A DNA stretch of 64,000 nucleotides from Euwallacea fornicatus (lineage: Eukaryota > Arthropoda > Insecta > Coleoptera > Curculionidae): contig NC_089542.1 of the NCBI RefSeq assembly GCF_040115645.1, forward strand, positions 4,526,001 through 4,590,000, written 5' to 3'. Below the pieces are notes generated by a model. That model made no database searches and was not told where the DNA came from. It saw only the letters and a program-made list of their open reading frames with translations. Positions 49,751 through 60,815 of the stretch are shown here, piece after piece. The first letter of the stretch is position 1. Each line of letters opens with the position of its first letter. The translations under genes were made by a program, and so were the position numbers.

Positions 49751-50332
49751 ATAAGCTTCAACAGATTGCTGGAATTTGTTTATAAATAGCTCTATAATAA
49801 GCTTTCTCGACGAAATGACGGAGGGAAGTCTCCCATTAAATGCCATCTGTTTAATAACTGACTTCTCTTCTCGCCACTGTCCTGCAGGCCTTATAACCCT
49901 TCGATACATTTGCAAACATAAGCATTCGATGTTTTAAATCTATGCTAATATATCAATGAGCTTATGAATGAAATTAGTGCTGTCCTCCGTTGCTGAGAAA
50001 AGTCAGCATTGAAGTTCAGGCATAATGCTAAGAGATCCTATTAAAAATTAGTGCATCTCTGAACCTGAATGCACTCCGTTTTAAGCCTGCTGATATGAGT
50101 GTTTTCGCAGGTGATTTTGAGGTTCAACTACCATTGCTAAGAGCCCTCAAGTAAGTATTTAACAGACTTTAATAAACGTCACTATATTACTGCAATTTAG
50201 ACATAAATAAGTAGTAAATAAGTTTTCTAGACGAAATGGCGGAGAAAATATTCTCATTGAATGCCGCGTGTTTAAGGGATGATTCCGGTTCCGGCCGCTG
50301 CCCTACAGGCTTTACAGCCCTTTAATACACTT
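49751..50332. repeat. Direct duplication of a roughly 160-bp segment, 420 bp apart
   Basis: 49751-49910 and 50171-50332 run in parallel: AATAAGCTTTCTCGACGAAA / AATAAGTTTTCTAGACGAAA, GGCGGAG-like, TCTCCCATTAAATGCC / TTCTCATTGAATGCC, GTTTAA, CGCCACTGTCCTGCAGGC / GGCCGCTGCCCTACAGGC and AGCCCTT-ATACA. Identity about 70 percent by eye. The distal part again contains a GCCNCTG core. Confidence 0.75.
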
Positions 50333-52843
50333 AACCAATTTATTAGATCTTATAAATAGGCGGATCGATCGGTTGTGTTAGTCTGAAATTGATAAGTGAG
50401 ATTGAATTAGGCAGGCGTTAATTGGCCGTGGCCGGAACATGTTACATATCGATTAAATATAGATCTGCAGGAATTTTAATAATGGGCCCTTACAGTACGT
50501 ATCTGTCTAAAATACAGCAGCAATTAGCGCTATTTTGTAACGTAAAGCAAAGAATAGCTTTCATTTAAAAATTGAAAACCTAATGCTCTCCTGCCCATCA
50601 TTGTTCTTTTGTTTCGGTAAAACTCTGCAATCAGCTCAAGTTTCCGCATCTATGGCATAAGTAAATAACGGCAATCCATTATCCGGTAAAACAATGCGAG
50701 CCAGGGAGTGAGAGAGGGGGAGCTACCCGAGAGGGTTGTCAATTACACCCCCGGTTTTTTCTCCCTTTTTATATTGTTTTGTTCCGATGTCTAATTTAAA
50801 ATGCCGACGACGATTCCGTGCACTTGAGACGCTGAATAGTCGGTTTCTGGTTTACGGAACATTAGCGAAATTGCACGGCACTAATCACTATAAAGGAACC
50901 ACCTGACAACGCTGTCTATCCAGATATATCCAGGATGATAAATGCAGTGTTGCCGCTTACTACCCTGAGAGAAAACCAAGTGCTTTCTGAAGTACCTAAG
51001 TCACTGATATTACTTATTCCCGGATAACGCTGCCTTAATCCACTTATAGAGTCACCATTCTTCTCAGAGCTTAGAGGCAAGAACTGAGGTCAAATTTGTT
51101 GATATTTTCCATAGTAGGTATTTGGTCCTAATCTGGTGTGGGAAATCTGGCCTAGGAAAAAGGTGTTTTTCCTGTGCCTCTGCCATAGCAAAGAAGGAAA
51201 ATTTAATTAAAAAAGAAAATTGGCTTTTAAACGCTTTAAGTCCGCGTTAATTATCCTGGAATTAACTTCGAGATTTTACAACCCGAAAGGCGATAATTCC
51301 TTGTTGCCGTTCCGGGATAGAGAAATTTTCCAGGACACACTTTCAACATTCGACTTCACGCTATCCAGGTCCCGCTGGTGCGATTATTACCGCCTGACGA
51401 TAACAAAATTAGTTTTATCGTATTACATATACAATGGATTATTCACCCGAGGATGTCTGGAACAGCCGCGTTGCCATGGATACGTGTTGCGTCACCCCAT
51501 CCAGGCTGGAACGGTCGTTTCCTTAAGGAATGCGACCCACGTGATGAATGAGTCGAGGAACTATTATCGCCCGGTTACTTTACGGGGCTTTTCCAGTTTC
51601 ATAAATGTGTTATCCAGACGTAGACGTTGATTGGTCACCTGTTGGTCAACGAATGACGTCAGGCTATTGAAAATTCAGAGAAGAAATTTTGGCTGGGGCT
51701 TGACACATCTGCAGATTTTTATTTAAGTTTGCTGTTTAGTTGATTGGATGACTTTAATGTTTTCACGTGTTCTTGCTCCCTGCAGTCTTCTACACTAAAA
51801 ACATGTTCCGTGAAAAAAACTCGTATTCCTAACCGTTTACGAGATATTTCCAGTTAAATATATAATTTAGGCAGACCATGGAAGCAACAAAATGTCGCAC
51901 GGGCGCCATTTTTGCCGCTTTTACTCACGCTTGCAATATGGATAATTAGCCATAATTGCACTAATGCAGAGTTTGTTTCATTAGTGCGATAAGTAAATTG
52001 TGTTATAATTTCCCAAATACCCCGACTAAATGGATTTACTAATAATGATATGAGAAATACGATTCGCGTTTGCGAGCAAATAAATTTTAGAATTTGTCGT
52101 GTTGTTGAAAAATACTCGAAACTTTATCCCAAAAATAAACAACCAGATCATTGAACTTTCAAGCGATTTTACGACAAACTGAGTGAGACTGGTTCATTCC
52201 GCTCAAAATCGATTAATGAAAGAATAAAATTTTCACTGCGGGCCCACACGAGAAAATCATCTTCCAAATGCTGAAAAATCCAGAGATTGCGCCTTAGATG
52301 CACCTCTGAAGCGACGGAGGCCACCCGACCATCAATTTCTAAACTTCTTCGAAATGACAAGTTGTTTTCATATAAAATTTGTTATCAAAATGATTTTCTA
52401 TGCTACAATTTACCATTGATATGTTTTCAGGATGTTTAACTGGTATTCAGGAGTTATAAAATGGTTCTTTAAACTCACTATGGGCCAAATATACGCCCAC
52501 GGGCCACGATGAATTTGCAATATTCAAGACACTGATTTATGCCAAAAATCCGTCAAATTTCCTATGTGGAATGCCAAACGTGGTCCCAATTTACCCCAAT
52601 TTTCTTATAAAATAAAAGGAAAAGATGCAATTTTCGCATAAGGAAATTTTAATTGCGCCGCTTTAATTTTTTACCCTCATACACCCTGTAGGCATCTGCA
52701 TCATTATTTCCAAGACAACTTATATAATTTCAAAAAATTTTAGGTACGAAATGTCAGTGATGTGTTCTTTTTGAAAATTTCTACAATCTATTTGGTGCTG
52801 TCTATGGTGGTGTCTATTTGTGTGGTGTGGAAAATTCGGATTG
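50333..52843. other. Non-coding stretch with a possible RFX X-box
   Basis: A 136-codon plus frame at 51220-51630 starts at a non-ATG codon and has no domain. It contains GTTGCCATGGATAC (51470-51483) and CCACGTGATGAATGAGTC (51537), so the conserved-looking part may be regulatory. No gene called. Confidence 0.4.
51470..51483. promoter_or_regulatory. X-box-like palindrome (possible RFX site)
   Basis: GTTGCCATGGATAC is an inverted-repeat motif close to the RFX-family X-box (GTNRCC-AT-GGNAAC type), with one base off. RFX factors control ciliary genes, but no promoter is recognised next to it, so function is uncertain. Confidence 0.35.
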
Positions 52844-53040
52844 TACGCCTCTGATTTCGGTTCAATAAAAATTCAAAACGCAAAAGTTTTCTCTATAATG
52901 TACAACTTAGGGAAACAAAATCGTAAAGTCTCTATTTTCTTAAATTTACAAAAAAACATTTTAGTATAAGCTCGGAAGCCTCTCATTAAGTTCCTGGCTT
53001 GCACGTAATAAAAGTCGAACTACTTTCTGGCACGCCTCTG
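52844..53040. repeat. Two core-containing units, 187 bp apart
   Basis: TACGCCTCTGATTTC at 52844 and CACGCCTCTGGATTTC at 53031, same orientation, similar for several bases past the core. Confidence 0.65.
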
Positions 53041-53237
53041 GATTTCCCTATATTTTGTTCAATCTCTCCATAAACAAATCTTTTATAGCACACATTGGCT
53101 TTCACATTTTTGATTTGATTTGAAGAAATTTCTCAAATTTAAATGCAGAAAACAAACAACAGTAAATAAAAAAAACTCTTAAAAAACGAGGCAGGTATCG
53201 TACTGTACTTCACTATATGAAAACCCTGAACACTTAC

Positions 53238-53305
53238 CTTCGCCATTTCGTCAACAAATTTCCCACTTTTCCGTCTGCAGCCATTTCCACGTTCTTTTCC
53301 AGTTA
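53238..53305 (-). CDS. Possible start-codon exon of a large minus-strand gene
   Basis: On the minus strand 53305-53238 is bounded by a strong acceptor (TGATTTTTTTGTTGCAG) and a strong donor (GCGAAG then GTAAGTG). It contains ATG at 53284 in excellent context (GTGGAAATGGCTG), giving MAADGKVGNLLTKWR and leaving phase 2. Another frame through the same exon is also open (TGKERGNGCRRKSGKF...), so the coding frame is not certain. The acceptor implies an upstream untranslated exon; a donor at the right window edge could supply it. Candidate next exons are at 45.6 and 39.45 kb. Protein family not recognised. Confidence 0.45.
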
Positions 53306-53879
53306 CTGCAACAAAAAAATCAGAGATTAAAGCTCAAAAAATCCACTTTAAAGCGTTCAAAATTAATGAAAATTGTTAACTGAAATTCAAATTGTTACCC
53401 AATATGTTGATTTTTACAACTTTTTAATTTAGTGCCGGTAGTTAAACCACCGCTAATTCCACTTGTCGCTGATAACTTTCATATTGAAAATACTCATCCC
53501 ACCATAATGCACCTGCAAATTGCCAGTATCAAAAAGCTTTAATTTCGGCCTTTTATGGCCCACAATAAATTAGAGTGATTTTTCAATTAAATTGGACAGG
53601 AACACGTCCATTTATTTTTGTTTGCCCTATTTGGGCAACATTTGATAGGTATATTGTGACGTATTAATAATCCTGTTCACGATTAATTATTTCCATTTTA
53701 AACAGGGTTCCTCAAGGGCCGCACCCTTAAAGGGATAATCGATCTGGAAGTTTCCAAACCGGAATTGAATCTTATATAATTGGGTGCCAGTCAAAATTAG
53801 GACGATAATTTCCGAGCCAGGAACTGGAAGCAGTTCTCTTGGCTGGAAAAGCCACTAATTCGATTTCCTATGGGTTCAA

Positions 53880-53904
53880 TTTATTTATTTATTTATTTAT
53901 TTAT
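53880..53904. repeat. (TTTA)n microsatellite
   Basis: Six perfect TTTA-type units in tandem. Confidence 0.9.
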
Positions 53905-54586
53905 CTCCGGCTAAACAGAAAATTTAATTTTCCCTTTAAGAGCCCTATCGATTCCCTACTATGGATGTGTGTGAACCTTACGAATTCCTTGGGCGTCCTC
54001 GCCCTTGCTACGTCACCCCGATTTACCGCACCCTTTACCGAGCCCTTCAGTCTATTGAGGGATGCACGCCTGGATATCACTGGATGTCTGGCGTTGTGAC
54101 TACAAGCCTAGATGTGATAGTATTGGATTTTTTGCTTATACTAAGGGAACGTTAATTGACGGAGGAGAGATGAGGGTTTGAAAAAACCCGATCTCTCCTC
54201 TTTCCCTTAAAAGCTCTTCAAATATCTTCATGGGGAGTATACCAGTGTTATTTATTGCTTTTAGGGGTAAATTGAGGATTCAAAAATGGCGGCAATTTTC
54301 CTTGAAAATTTATTTATTTGAAAGGCCAGTTAGAGCATAACTTGTGAGAATAACTTGCAGTTTATGTATTTTTATTAACCGTTTGCGTTAGTGTCCACAA
54401 TAATACTATTTGAGCTTCTATTAGGTCCATGATTTTTTCCTTCATGGAGAATGGTGTGACCCAGTTTTCTGGAGAACTTCAAAGTTGTTCACATCTTCGT
54501 TTAGTGACCAAAAATTTCTGTAGACTTGCCATCTAAAAGTGGAATGATTTATTTTTATTGATCTCTAATCGCATGCCTACACCCCG

Positions 54587-56697
54587 TGCGCCTCTGGTTC
54601 TTACCGATTGATATTAATATTTTTTTTATTTAAAGAGGGGGTAAATTCCTGCAGACCTTCAATGATAAACGATAGGTAGTTTATCTATTGGAATGTTATG
54701 AAAACATACCACATCAAAAAGGAAATTTATTATTACTCTTTTGCTATCTTTGCCTCGTTCGCTTTAAGTCGCGTTAGTATGACTTTTTGAATTTTTGCTC
54801 TTAACAGGGAGAAATTTTTACAATTAACATAAAAAATGCAATGTTGAACAAAAATTCGTTAATAGATTCGAATTGTATGGCAAACGCACCGCGAAATGAG
54901 GATTCACTCTTAGTTTTATGGTTCTTAGTCCAAGCCTTGTACGTTTGTGCTTGCTCTCGTATCGCCTCTATAAGTTTTATATCGAAAGAGGAGGAATCGA
55001 AGTACCTCTCACAAAAAAAAAATAAAATAGGGGCATAGCAGCGTTTAGTTGTTAGAAAACCATGAATATGTTCTGTAACTGATATTTCATTAATATTTTC
55101 TGATCTTGTATTCAAGCCCTGTAAGCACGTCTCTGATTTCTTTTTATAGTTCAATAAAATTTTTTCAGTTTAAAGGAGAAGACTTGGGCCAATTTTCGAC
55201 AAAGAACCACTCTTAAACTTCGTTTCTTGCGTTCTTACAAATTAACGAAAACTTGTTCTCCCAAGGTGGGCAAAACTAAACTAAGTTTGCTTCTTAACGA
55301 CTGTCTTGAAGTGATTTCAAATGAATTAAGCAGCCCCCAACTATCTTCGAATCATGGAAACATCCAACAATCCTATTGTTTGAGATATCAAAGCCCCTTT
55401 CCCTCAAAAGTCCCTTCTTTGAGTCCGTCTATCCCTATCTGTCTCTCGTCTCTTTTGCATCTCGCTCAAAGAAAAAACGGAGAAATTCGCCATTGCTCTA
55501 TCGCTCGATAGAGCAATCAGCAACATTAATAAATTGCCCTCTTAAAAGGGCTTCAAAGAAACTAATTTCTATTACATTTTCCGTGGCAGTGGGATAATTT
55601 CCAGACGAAATCTCCATTGCCCCTGGCAATATTAATGGAAAAATCTGACGTTGAGATATGGGCCTGAAACAATAACTCCAACCCGTTCACAAAAGAGGTT
55701 TCCCTGGACCAGAGAATCTCATTATCGACCTCAAACTTTAACCCCCATGCATGAGGCTCAATATTTAAAATTCTTTCTCAAAAGCAACTTATTCTCAATT
55801 CTTTTTTAGAGAAAAGCGTGACATATATGGAGTATATGAGGGCGGATAAGTGGACGGCACAAAGACGAGCCTTAAGGCCTTTGCTTTGATATTTGCCAGA
55901 CACATAAAAAAGAGGGAATTTAATAGTTAAATAATGGCCCTTATTAGGTCAGAAAAGATGCGAGTTTAACTAAAAGCCCAAGCTCGGACGTGCAGACGTA
56001 TTTGATGTATGGCCCATTCAACATCTGAGGATATTAAATTCAGTTTTGGGGGCAGAAGTGGGTTTGAGGGCAATTTATTGTTAGAGCAATGCGATAGAGC
56101 TTTGAGCAGTCGGATATTGCTCTAAATTTGGGGAATATACGCATTGGTTTAGTCTAAGGCTTTTGATTGATTTGAATTGAAACGACAAGATATATTGAAA
56201 AACGTCCGTTATTTTGGCCCGATTGTAGCTATAAATGCCCTCAATTGCATCGAAAATATTCACATGAACTTCTTTTAAATTTGGGAGGCACTGAGCAATT
56301 AAATCAAGTCCACGTTAAAACCCTTAAAGCAGCTGAAGCTTTGAATCCTTATGAATTTTCACATTAAGATTCGTATAAACATACTCAAAATTGTTCACAT
56401 ACATTCCTATATAACTTGTGCCATACTAAGCCTCTAAACCAGGTCGTTGCCGAGAACTCCAAAGCTGCCGATTTGGGGCTTTGAATCTTCGTGAACTTCG
56501 GCCCGATTCACCTCATAAATTATGTCCTCAATACCATAAAAAAATACCATCTTACCACTTTTATCACGTTTTCGTAAAAATTTATTACGTAAATTATCGC
56601 GTCGCCTGCATACCGCGTGACGTAAGAAAAGCTAATTGCAGGCCGGGACGAAGATACGCTGCCGCCTTTCTCTCTCTGTTTATCAGATACGCCTCTG
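54587..56697. repeat. Scattered core repeats TGCGCCTCTG / CACGTCTCTG / TACGCCTCTG
   Basis: TGCGCCTCTGGTTC at 54587, CACGTCTCTGATTTC at 55126 and TACGCCTCTGGTTTTC at 56688, same orientation, with flanks unrelated by eye except the first few bases. Between them is non-coding DNA without a supported gene. Confidence 0.45.
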
Positions 56698-56881
56698 GTT
56701 TTCGAGCGATCGCAATGGCAAATTTCAAAAAGACAAATGGAATGAAAGTTGCTGTGAAAATTTGCTTTTAGTTCTCAATTTCAAAATTTTTCTTGACTGT
56801 ATACTACTGGTATTTGAACTGTCGCGAAGGACATTTTTCTGAAAATATAAGAGTCCAGGAGCTGAATTTATATGTACAAAC

Positions 56882-57476
56882 CAGCGGCGGAACACTATCA
56901 GGCATAAATAACAATGACGCAGCGGCGTACCGAGCACTTAATCCATGCTGCGACTAACAAACCCCCTAAAGTCGCTGCTGATTTTGTTTCCAAAGACCAA
57001 TTTTCCGTTTGATTAAGAGTTTTCTAAATGACTTCAAACGAGCCAAAACTAACCTAAATAAGTCGAAAAAGCCACTTAATTTCCCAAGGAACATGAAGGG
57101 AAAAATATTTTAATAATTCCTGAAAAATGCATACATTCCTTTGAAAAATTGCCTTTGTATGGCCCTAAAGCTTCGAAAATTCATCCAGGTGTTTAGATAC
57201 AAAGCAGTTTAGTCAACTTTTAACAGTTTCCAGTCCCCAACTTGAAAACAGCTCTAAATTTAGCGCCGGAAAAGGAGAGGAGGTTCATGAGTTTTATTTA
57301 ACTTTTAAATAGAATTTATCCTTCAGGGACCTTGCGCCGAATCCTGAATTCTTTAGAGCCAATTTCGCAGCTAAGGCGAAATTTTGAAAGCAGAAACTGA
57401 CACAATGAGCTTAAATCAGCAGAGCAGGGGGTGAATTAGGGCCGGTTTCTAGGGGCTCTAGTTCTAGATTGTAGAG
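56882..57476. other. Non-coding stretch with inverted core copies
   Basis: CAGCGGCGGA at 56882 and exact CAGCGGCGTA at 56920. No gene. Confidence 0.45.
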
Positions 57477-57885
57477 TTATGGACAACTGGGGGTTAAAGG
57501 CTTATCCGACACCTCTGGAAAATATGATTTACGATCCCCATAACCATTTTCGGAGGCGAAAGTGGGGTCTCCCCATGCATTGTGACCCGACATCAATCTT
57601 CTGATCCCGGCTTCCTGAGTGACTCGGTAAAAATGCAAAGTGTCTAAACATTCGCTTCCTGAGAAAAATGCCACCCCGTTCCATCTCATGTGGAAATGTG
57701 ACGTTTTCGGGACGACCCAAATAATGGGGCGATCTTTCCCCCCTTTTAAGGCGCCTAGAGCGGGCTGCGCTGTCCTCAGATGTCTCAATTCTGGGGGCTA
57801 ATTCCTCTTCTTGCGATCGGGGGGATGTTTTCCTATTAAATTGTGTGCTTAGCACCCAAAGCAGGTACAGCCGATAAATTTCCAA
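57477..57885 (-). other. GC-richer segment open in two minus-strand frames
   Basis: Two overlapping minus frames of 103 and 118 codons. The longer has a hydrophobic beginning (IYRLYLLWVLS) and dibasic stretches (RRLKRGERS), superficially like a peptide precursor, but it lacks an ATG at the start (TTG instead) and has no good acceptor upstream. Simultaneous openness of two frames points to composition. I do not call a gene. Confidence 0.3.
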
Positions 57886-58229
57886 GGTAAATAAAATAGT
57901 GGAGTAGACACAATAGAAATCGCATTATGCCCGGAACGTTCAGGTATAAATCTTGCAGGGCTTTGCCAACAGAAAACCGCATCTAAACGGATTTTCGGAT
58001 CTGATTTTCTATTTGCCTGGGCTTGATTTAGGTGTTCACTTCGGGACTTTTACCAGAAAGTTGCAGCTCTAAGCCACTGGCTCTAAAGGCGAGCATGGAA
58101 AGTCATTTAATTGCAACGCACGAATTTAAAAAGAAAAATATAGCCCCTAAATAAGTATAGGCACGCAGGCGTATTTTTACCCCTGAAAATTCCCTAATAC
58201 CAAAAAAGCTACTTTCATCTGACTAATAT

Positions 58230-59375
58230 CACAGGCGTCCTGCACCCCTACCTGGAGCCCTTATCGAGGTACAAACAGAAGTTGAATTATCATTAAGGGA
58301 AACGTTGAAATACTGTAACCTCTAGGAGGGGATTTTGCTTGAACCTAGATTTAACCGTAATTATTGTAAATATCAGTTTGCTCTGACTAACATCAGGGGG
58401 TAATATCAGGGGTGAGGTGTGCAGATCGGAGAACAGTTTAATTGTTGTTATGAGAAGTTTTAACAAGTTCTAGCTCCTAAAAGTAAACTTAAACAAAATT
58501 AAATTTAGATTAATTTGAAGCCCTCAAGTATCTTCCACATAGACAAAAATTATCACTCTAATTTGATTAATATCAGGTGCGTACTGTGCTCAAACATCAT
58601 CCTCGAGGTTTAACTGATTAAAGCAACAAAATCGGTGCCTTAAAGAAGATTTCAAAAAAGATAATTTAGGTTCAATTTTATCCCCCAAGGTTCTTATGCA
58701 ATGGCAAAAATGATCATCATCATTATCATTATTGCGATAAAGTCAAGGGCGGACCAGTTCATATGATGTAAGAGCATAACAGGAAATTTTGAAAGTTACC
58801 CCCTAAACAGGAATTTGAACTGTCGTGTTATACCACTAACACCCATAATAATTTTCTTGATTTGACTAATGTCAGGGGCGTACTCTTCTCATACATGAGT
58901 TAGTCACTGAGACGTGCCTAGCGGCAATTTACAGTATATTTGGGGAGTTTTAGTCCCTTAAAATCTATGCGTGTGAAAGGCAATTATAGCCCCATGAATT
59001 CGCAGGAACTTTAAAATTAATTACGTTGATCTGGAAACTTTCAGGGGCGGACTGATGGGCCTAATTTCCAGATATTTGAAAATATCCGGGAAAACTGAAT
59101 ATAAAACTTTAGGGGAAAATTTTCCAATTTCCCTTTTAAGTCACTTAGCCTAATCCATCGATTGAAATGAGGGTATGGAAAACGCTTAATTACATTGGGT
59201 TTTTATTAATTTATTCCAGGAAAAAGGAAAAATTGCCGGGGTCTGATGGCGCCGTGAACAAACTCTTAAGAGATCATTAGAGATTCAAGTGAGGCCTTTT
59301 GGCAAGAAAAAAAGCGCCCTATTGACTCCCGTCTGACACCAAAAATTAATTAAAATGTGGATAGACAGTGGCGTA
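58230..59375. repeat. Diverged tandem array, core CAGGGGCGTA (about 125-180 bp period)
   Basis: Units are marked by a gattaatatCAGGGGCGTACT-type motif: 58230 (CACAGGCGTC), about 58395 (catcagggggtaatatcagg), 58574 (CAGGTGCGTA), 58744 (CAAGGGCGGA), 58873 (CAGGGGCGTA), 59042 (CAGGGGCGGA) and a further exact CAGTGGCGTA at 59366. All are in the inverse orientation to the clusters left of 56.7 kb. The five-to-ten bases before the core (tgactaatatc, tgattaatatc, tgactaatgtc) are also shared, showing true homology. Confidence 0.75.
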
Positions 59376-60404
59376 GCTCTTTGCGAAACTCTGATCAGGT
59401 TGAATTAGAATTCATCCCTGCTTCGATCGTAAATAAAACTTATATGTATGTAAGGAGATACGAATGTTGGGAGCCGTGATCGCACTAAAAATTTCAGCCA
59501 GAGGAGAAAGGAAATATGTCAGAATTTAGACACGACTTTCAACATTTATGTAGGAATATGGAGCGGAAAATTCAAGGGAAAGCGCATATTATATGTAACT
59601 CCTACGAGGAAACGCTTTTAACCGGGGTCCCGGTAATGCCTCCAGAGTGCTTTATTGTTTCAGCCCTTATGTTTTTTCGAAAAAAATCTTATCCACAAAC
59701 ACACGTTTCGAATAACATTCAATATCACAGCCCTTTCGGAGTAAAAGTGTCGATAAATGCAAGTCGCGTATATCAGGAGAAACGTAGAAAGCTCCCATAT
59801 ATGAAGGCTTAAGCCTAATCCGCACTCTTACCGACTATATCATTCATGTATTCAGGCCATAGGGGGTTATTCACTAAATTGCAGATAGAGTGGCATCAGC
59901 GATTTATCAGTATTCTTTCTCTATGTTGGGATTTTTGGAAATGAAACCGATTTATGAGGGGTTTATAATGCAGGTTAAATCTGACCGAAGGCACGCCAAT
60001 GAGTATTCGTCGGTGGCAAAAGTGCTCTGTAATTTAGACCTTTTGAAATTGCGATAAAACTGGCACTGTGATTGCGTGAAAATCAGAGGCGAACCATTTA
60101 AAAAGTTTCGGGAAGTTCTTTGATAAATCTTAATAAATTAATAACAAAAAATATTTCTCCGCTCATTACCGTCTTTTAGTTAAAACTAATTTTTCCTAAC
60201 ACCATAGGCATAACCGGCCAATAGTTATATATCAATATAGATTTCAGCTTCATGAATCCGTTGATTTGAACTAAAATTATAACCATTTTTGCAAGAAAAT
60301 CAGAGAGGTATCATACTGTTGTTAAATAAATAGCCAGAAAGAGTTATTTTCGTGCTGTAGCAATTCTTGTTTACATCTCGCAGTATGCACATAAGGGAAG
60401 TGAT
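59376..60404. other. Non-coding stretch
   Basis: Core near-matches at 59992 (CACGCCAATG) and 60084 (CAGAGGCGAA). An ATG-started plus frame of 98 codons at 59516-59812 has no recognised domain and no splice or codon support, so it is not called. Confidence 0.4.
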
Positions 60405-60426
60405 TATATATATATATATATATATA
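60405..60426. repeat. (TA)n microsatellite
   Basis: About eleven TA dinucleotides in tandem. Confidence 0.9.
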
Positions 60427-60800
60427 ATAAAAAATATGTGTGAGCACACTCGAGTCATCTGGCACATCCCAATCGTTACCAACTTGGAGTTTTCGACACA
60501 TATTTCCGAGATTTATCTGCGAAATTAAGCGTACATTTCGACCCCAATTCCAGGACCATAATACCTATACTCAACCCTTAATATCTCAATCGAAACCGCC
60601 CCCAAATAACGCCAACAATCCCGAAAACACCACAAAGCATTCCTGGTTGCAGGGATTCGGTATGTGATGTACTGCAATTATGCAAGTATGCGAGCGCCTC
60701 CTATCGGCCCACACCGGCGATTATTGCGAAATAGTTCGTCGAGAATTAATTACATTATTAAAGCATTGTCACCCTTAAATGTCCATTTTTAACTCATTGT

Positions 60801-60815
60801 GGGGGGGGGGGGGGG
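60801..60815. repeat. Poly-G run (15 G)
   Basis: Fifteen consecutive G. Similar runs of 12 are at 25900 and 49556. Such runs are prone to assembly length error. Confidence 0.85.

Noticed and set aside
51220..51630. 136-codon plus-strand open frame
   Set aside because: Starts at a non-ATG codon, has no recognised domain and no splice support; the sequence looks more like a regulatory block.
57477..57885. Peptide-precursor-like minus-strand frame with hydrophobic start and dibasic sites
   Set aside because: The frame opens with TTG and has no in-frame ATG near the start, no usable splice acceptor precedes it, and a second minus frame is equally open, so composition explains it.
59516..59812. 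98-codon ATG-started plus-strand frame
   Set aside because: No domain or codon-use support; it lies next to repeat arrays.
18027..60093. CRISPR-like interpretation of the regularly spaced short cores
   Set aside because: Cores are only 10 bp, spacing is irregular (about 125-190 bp), flanks are homologous and not unique spacers, and the host is clearly a eukaryote.
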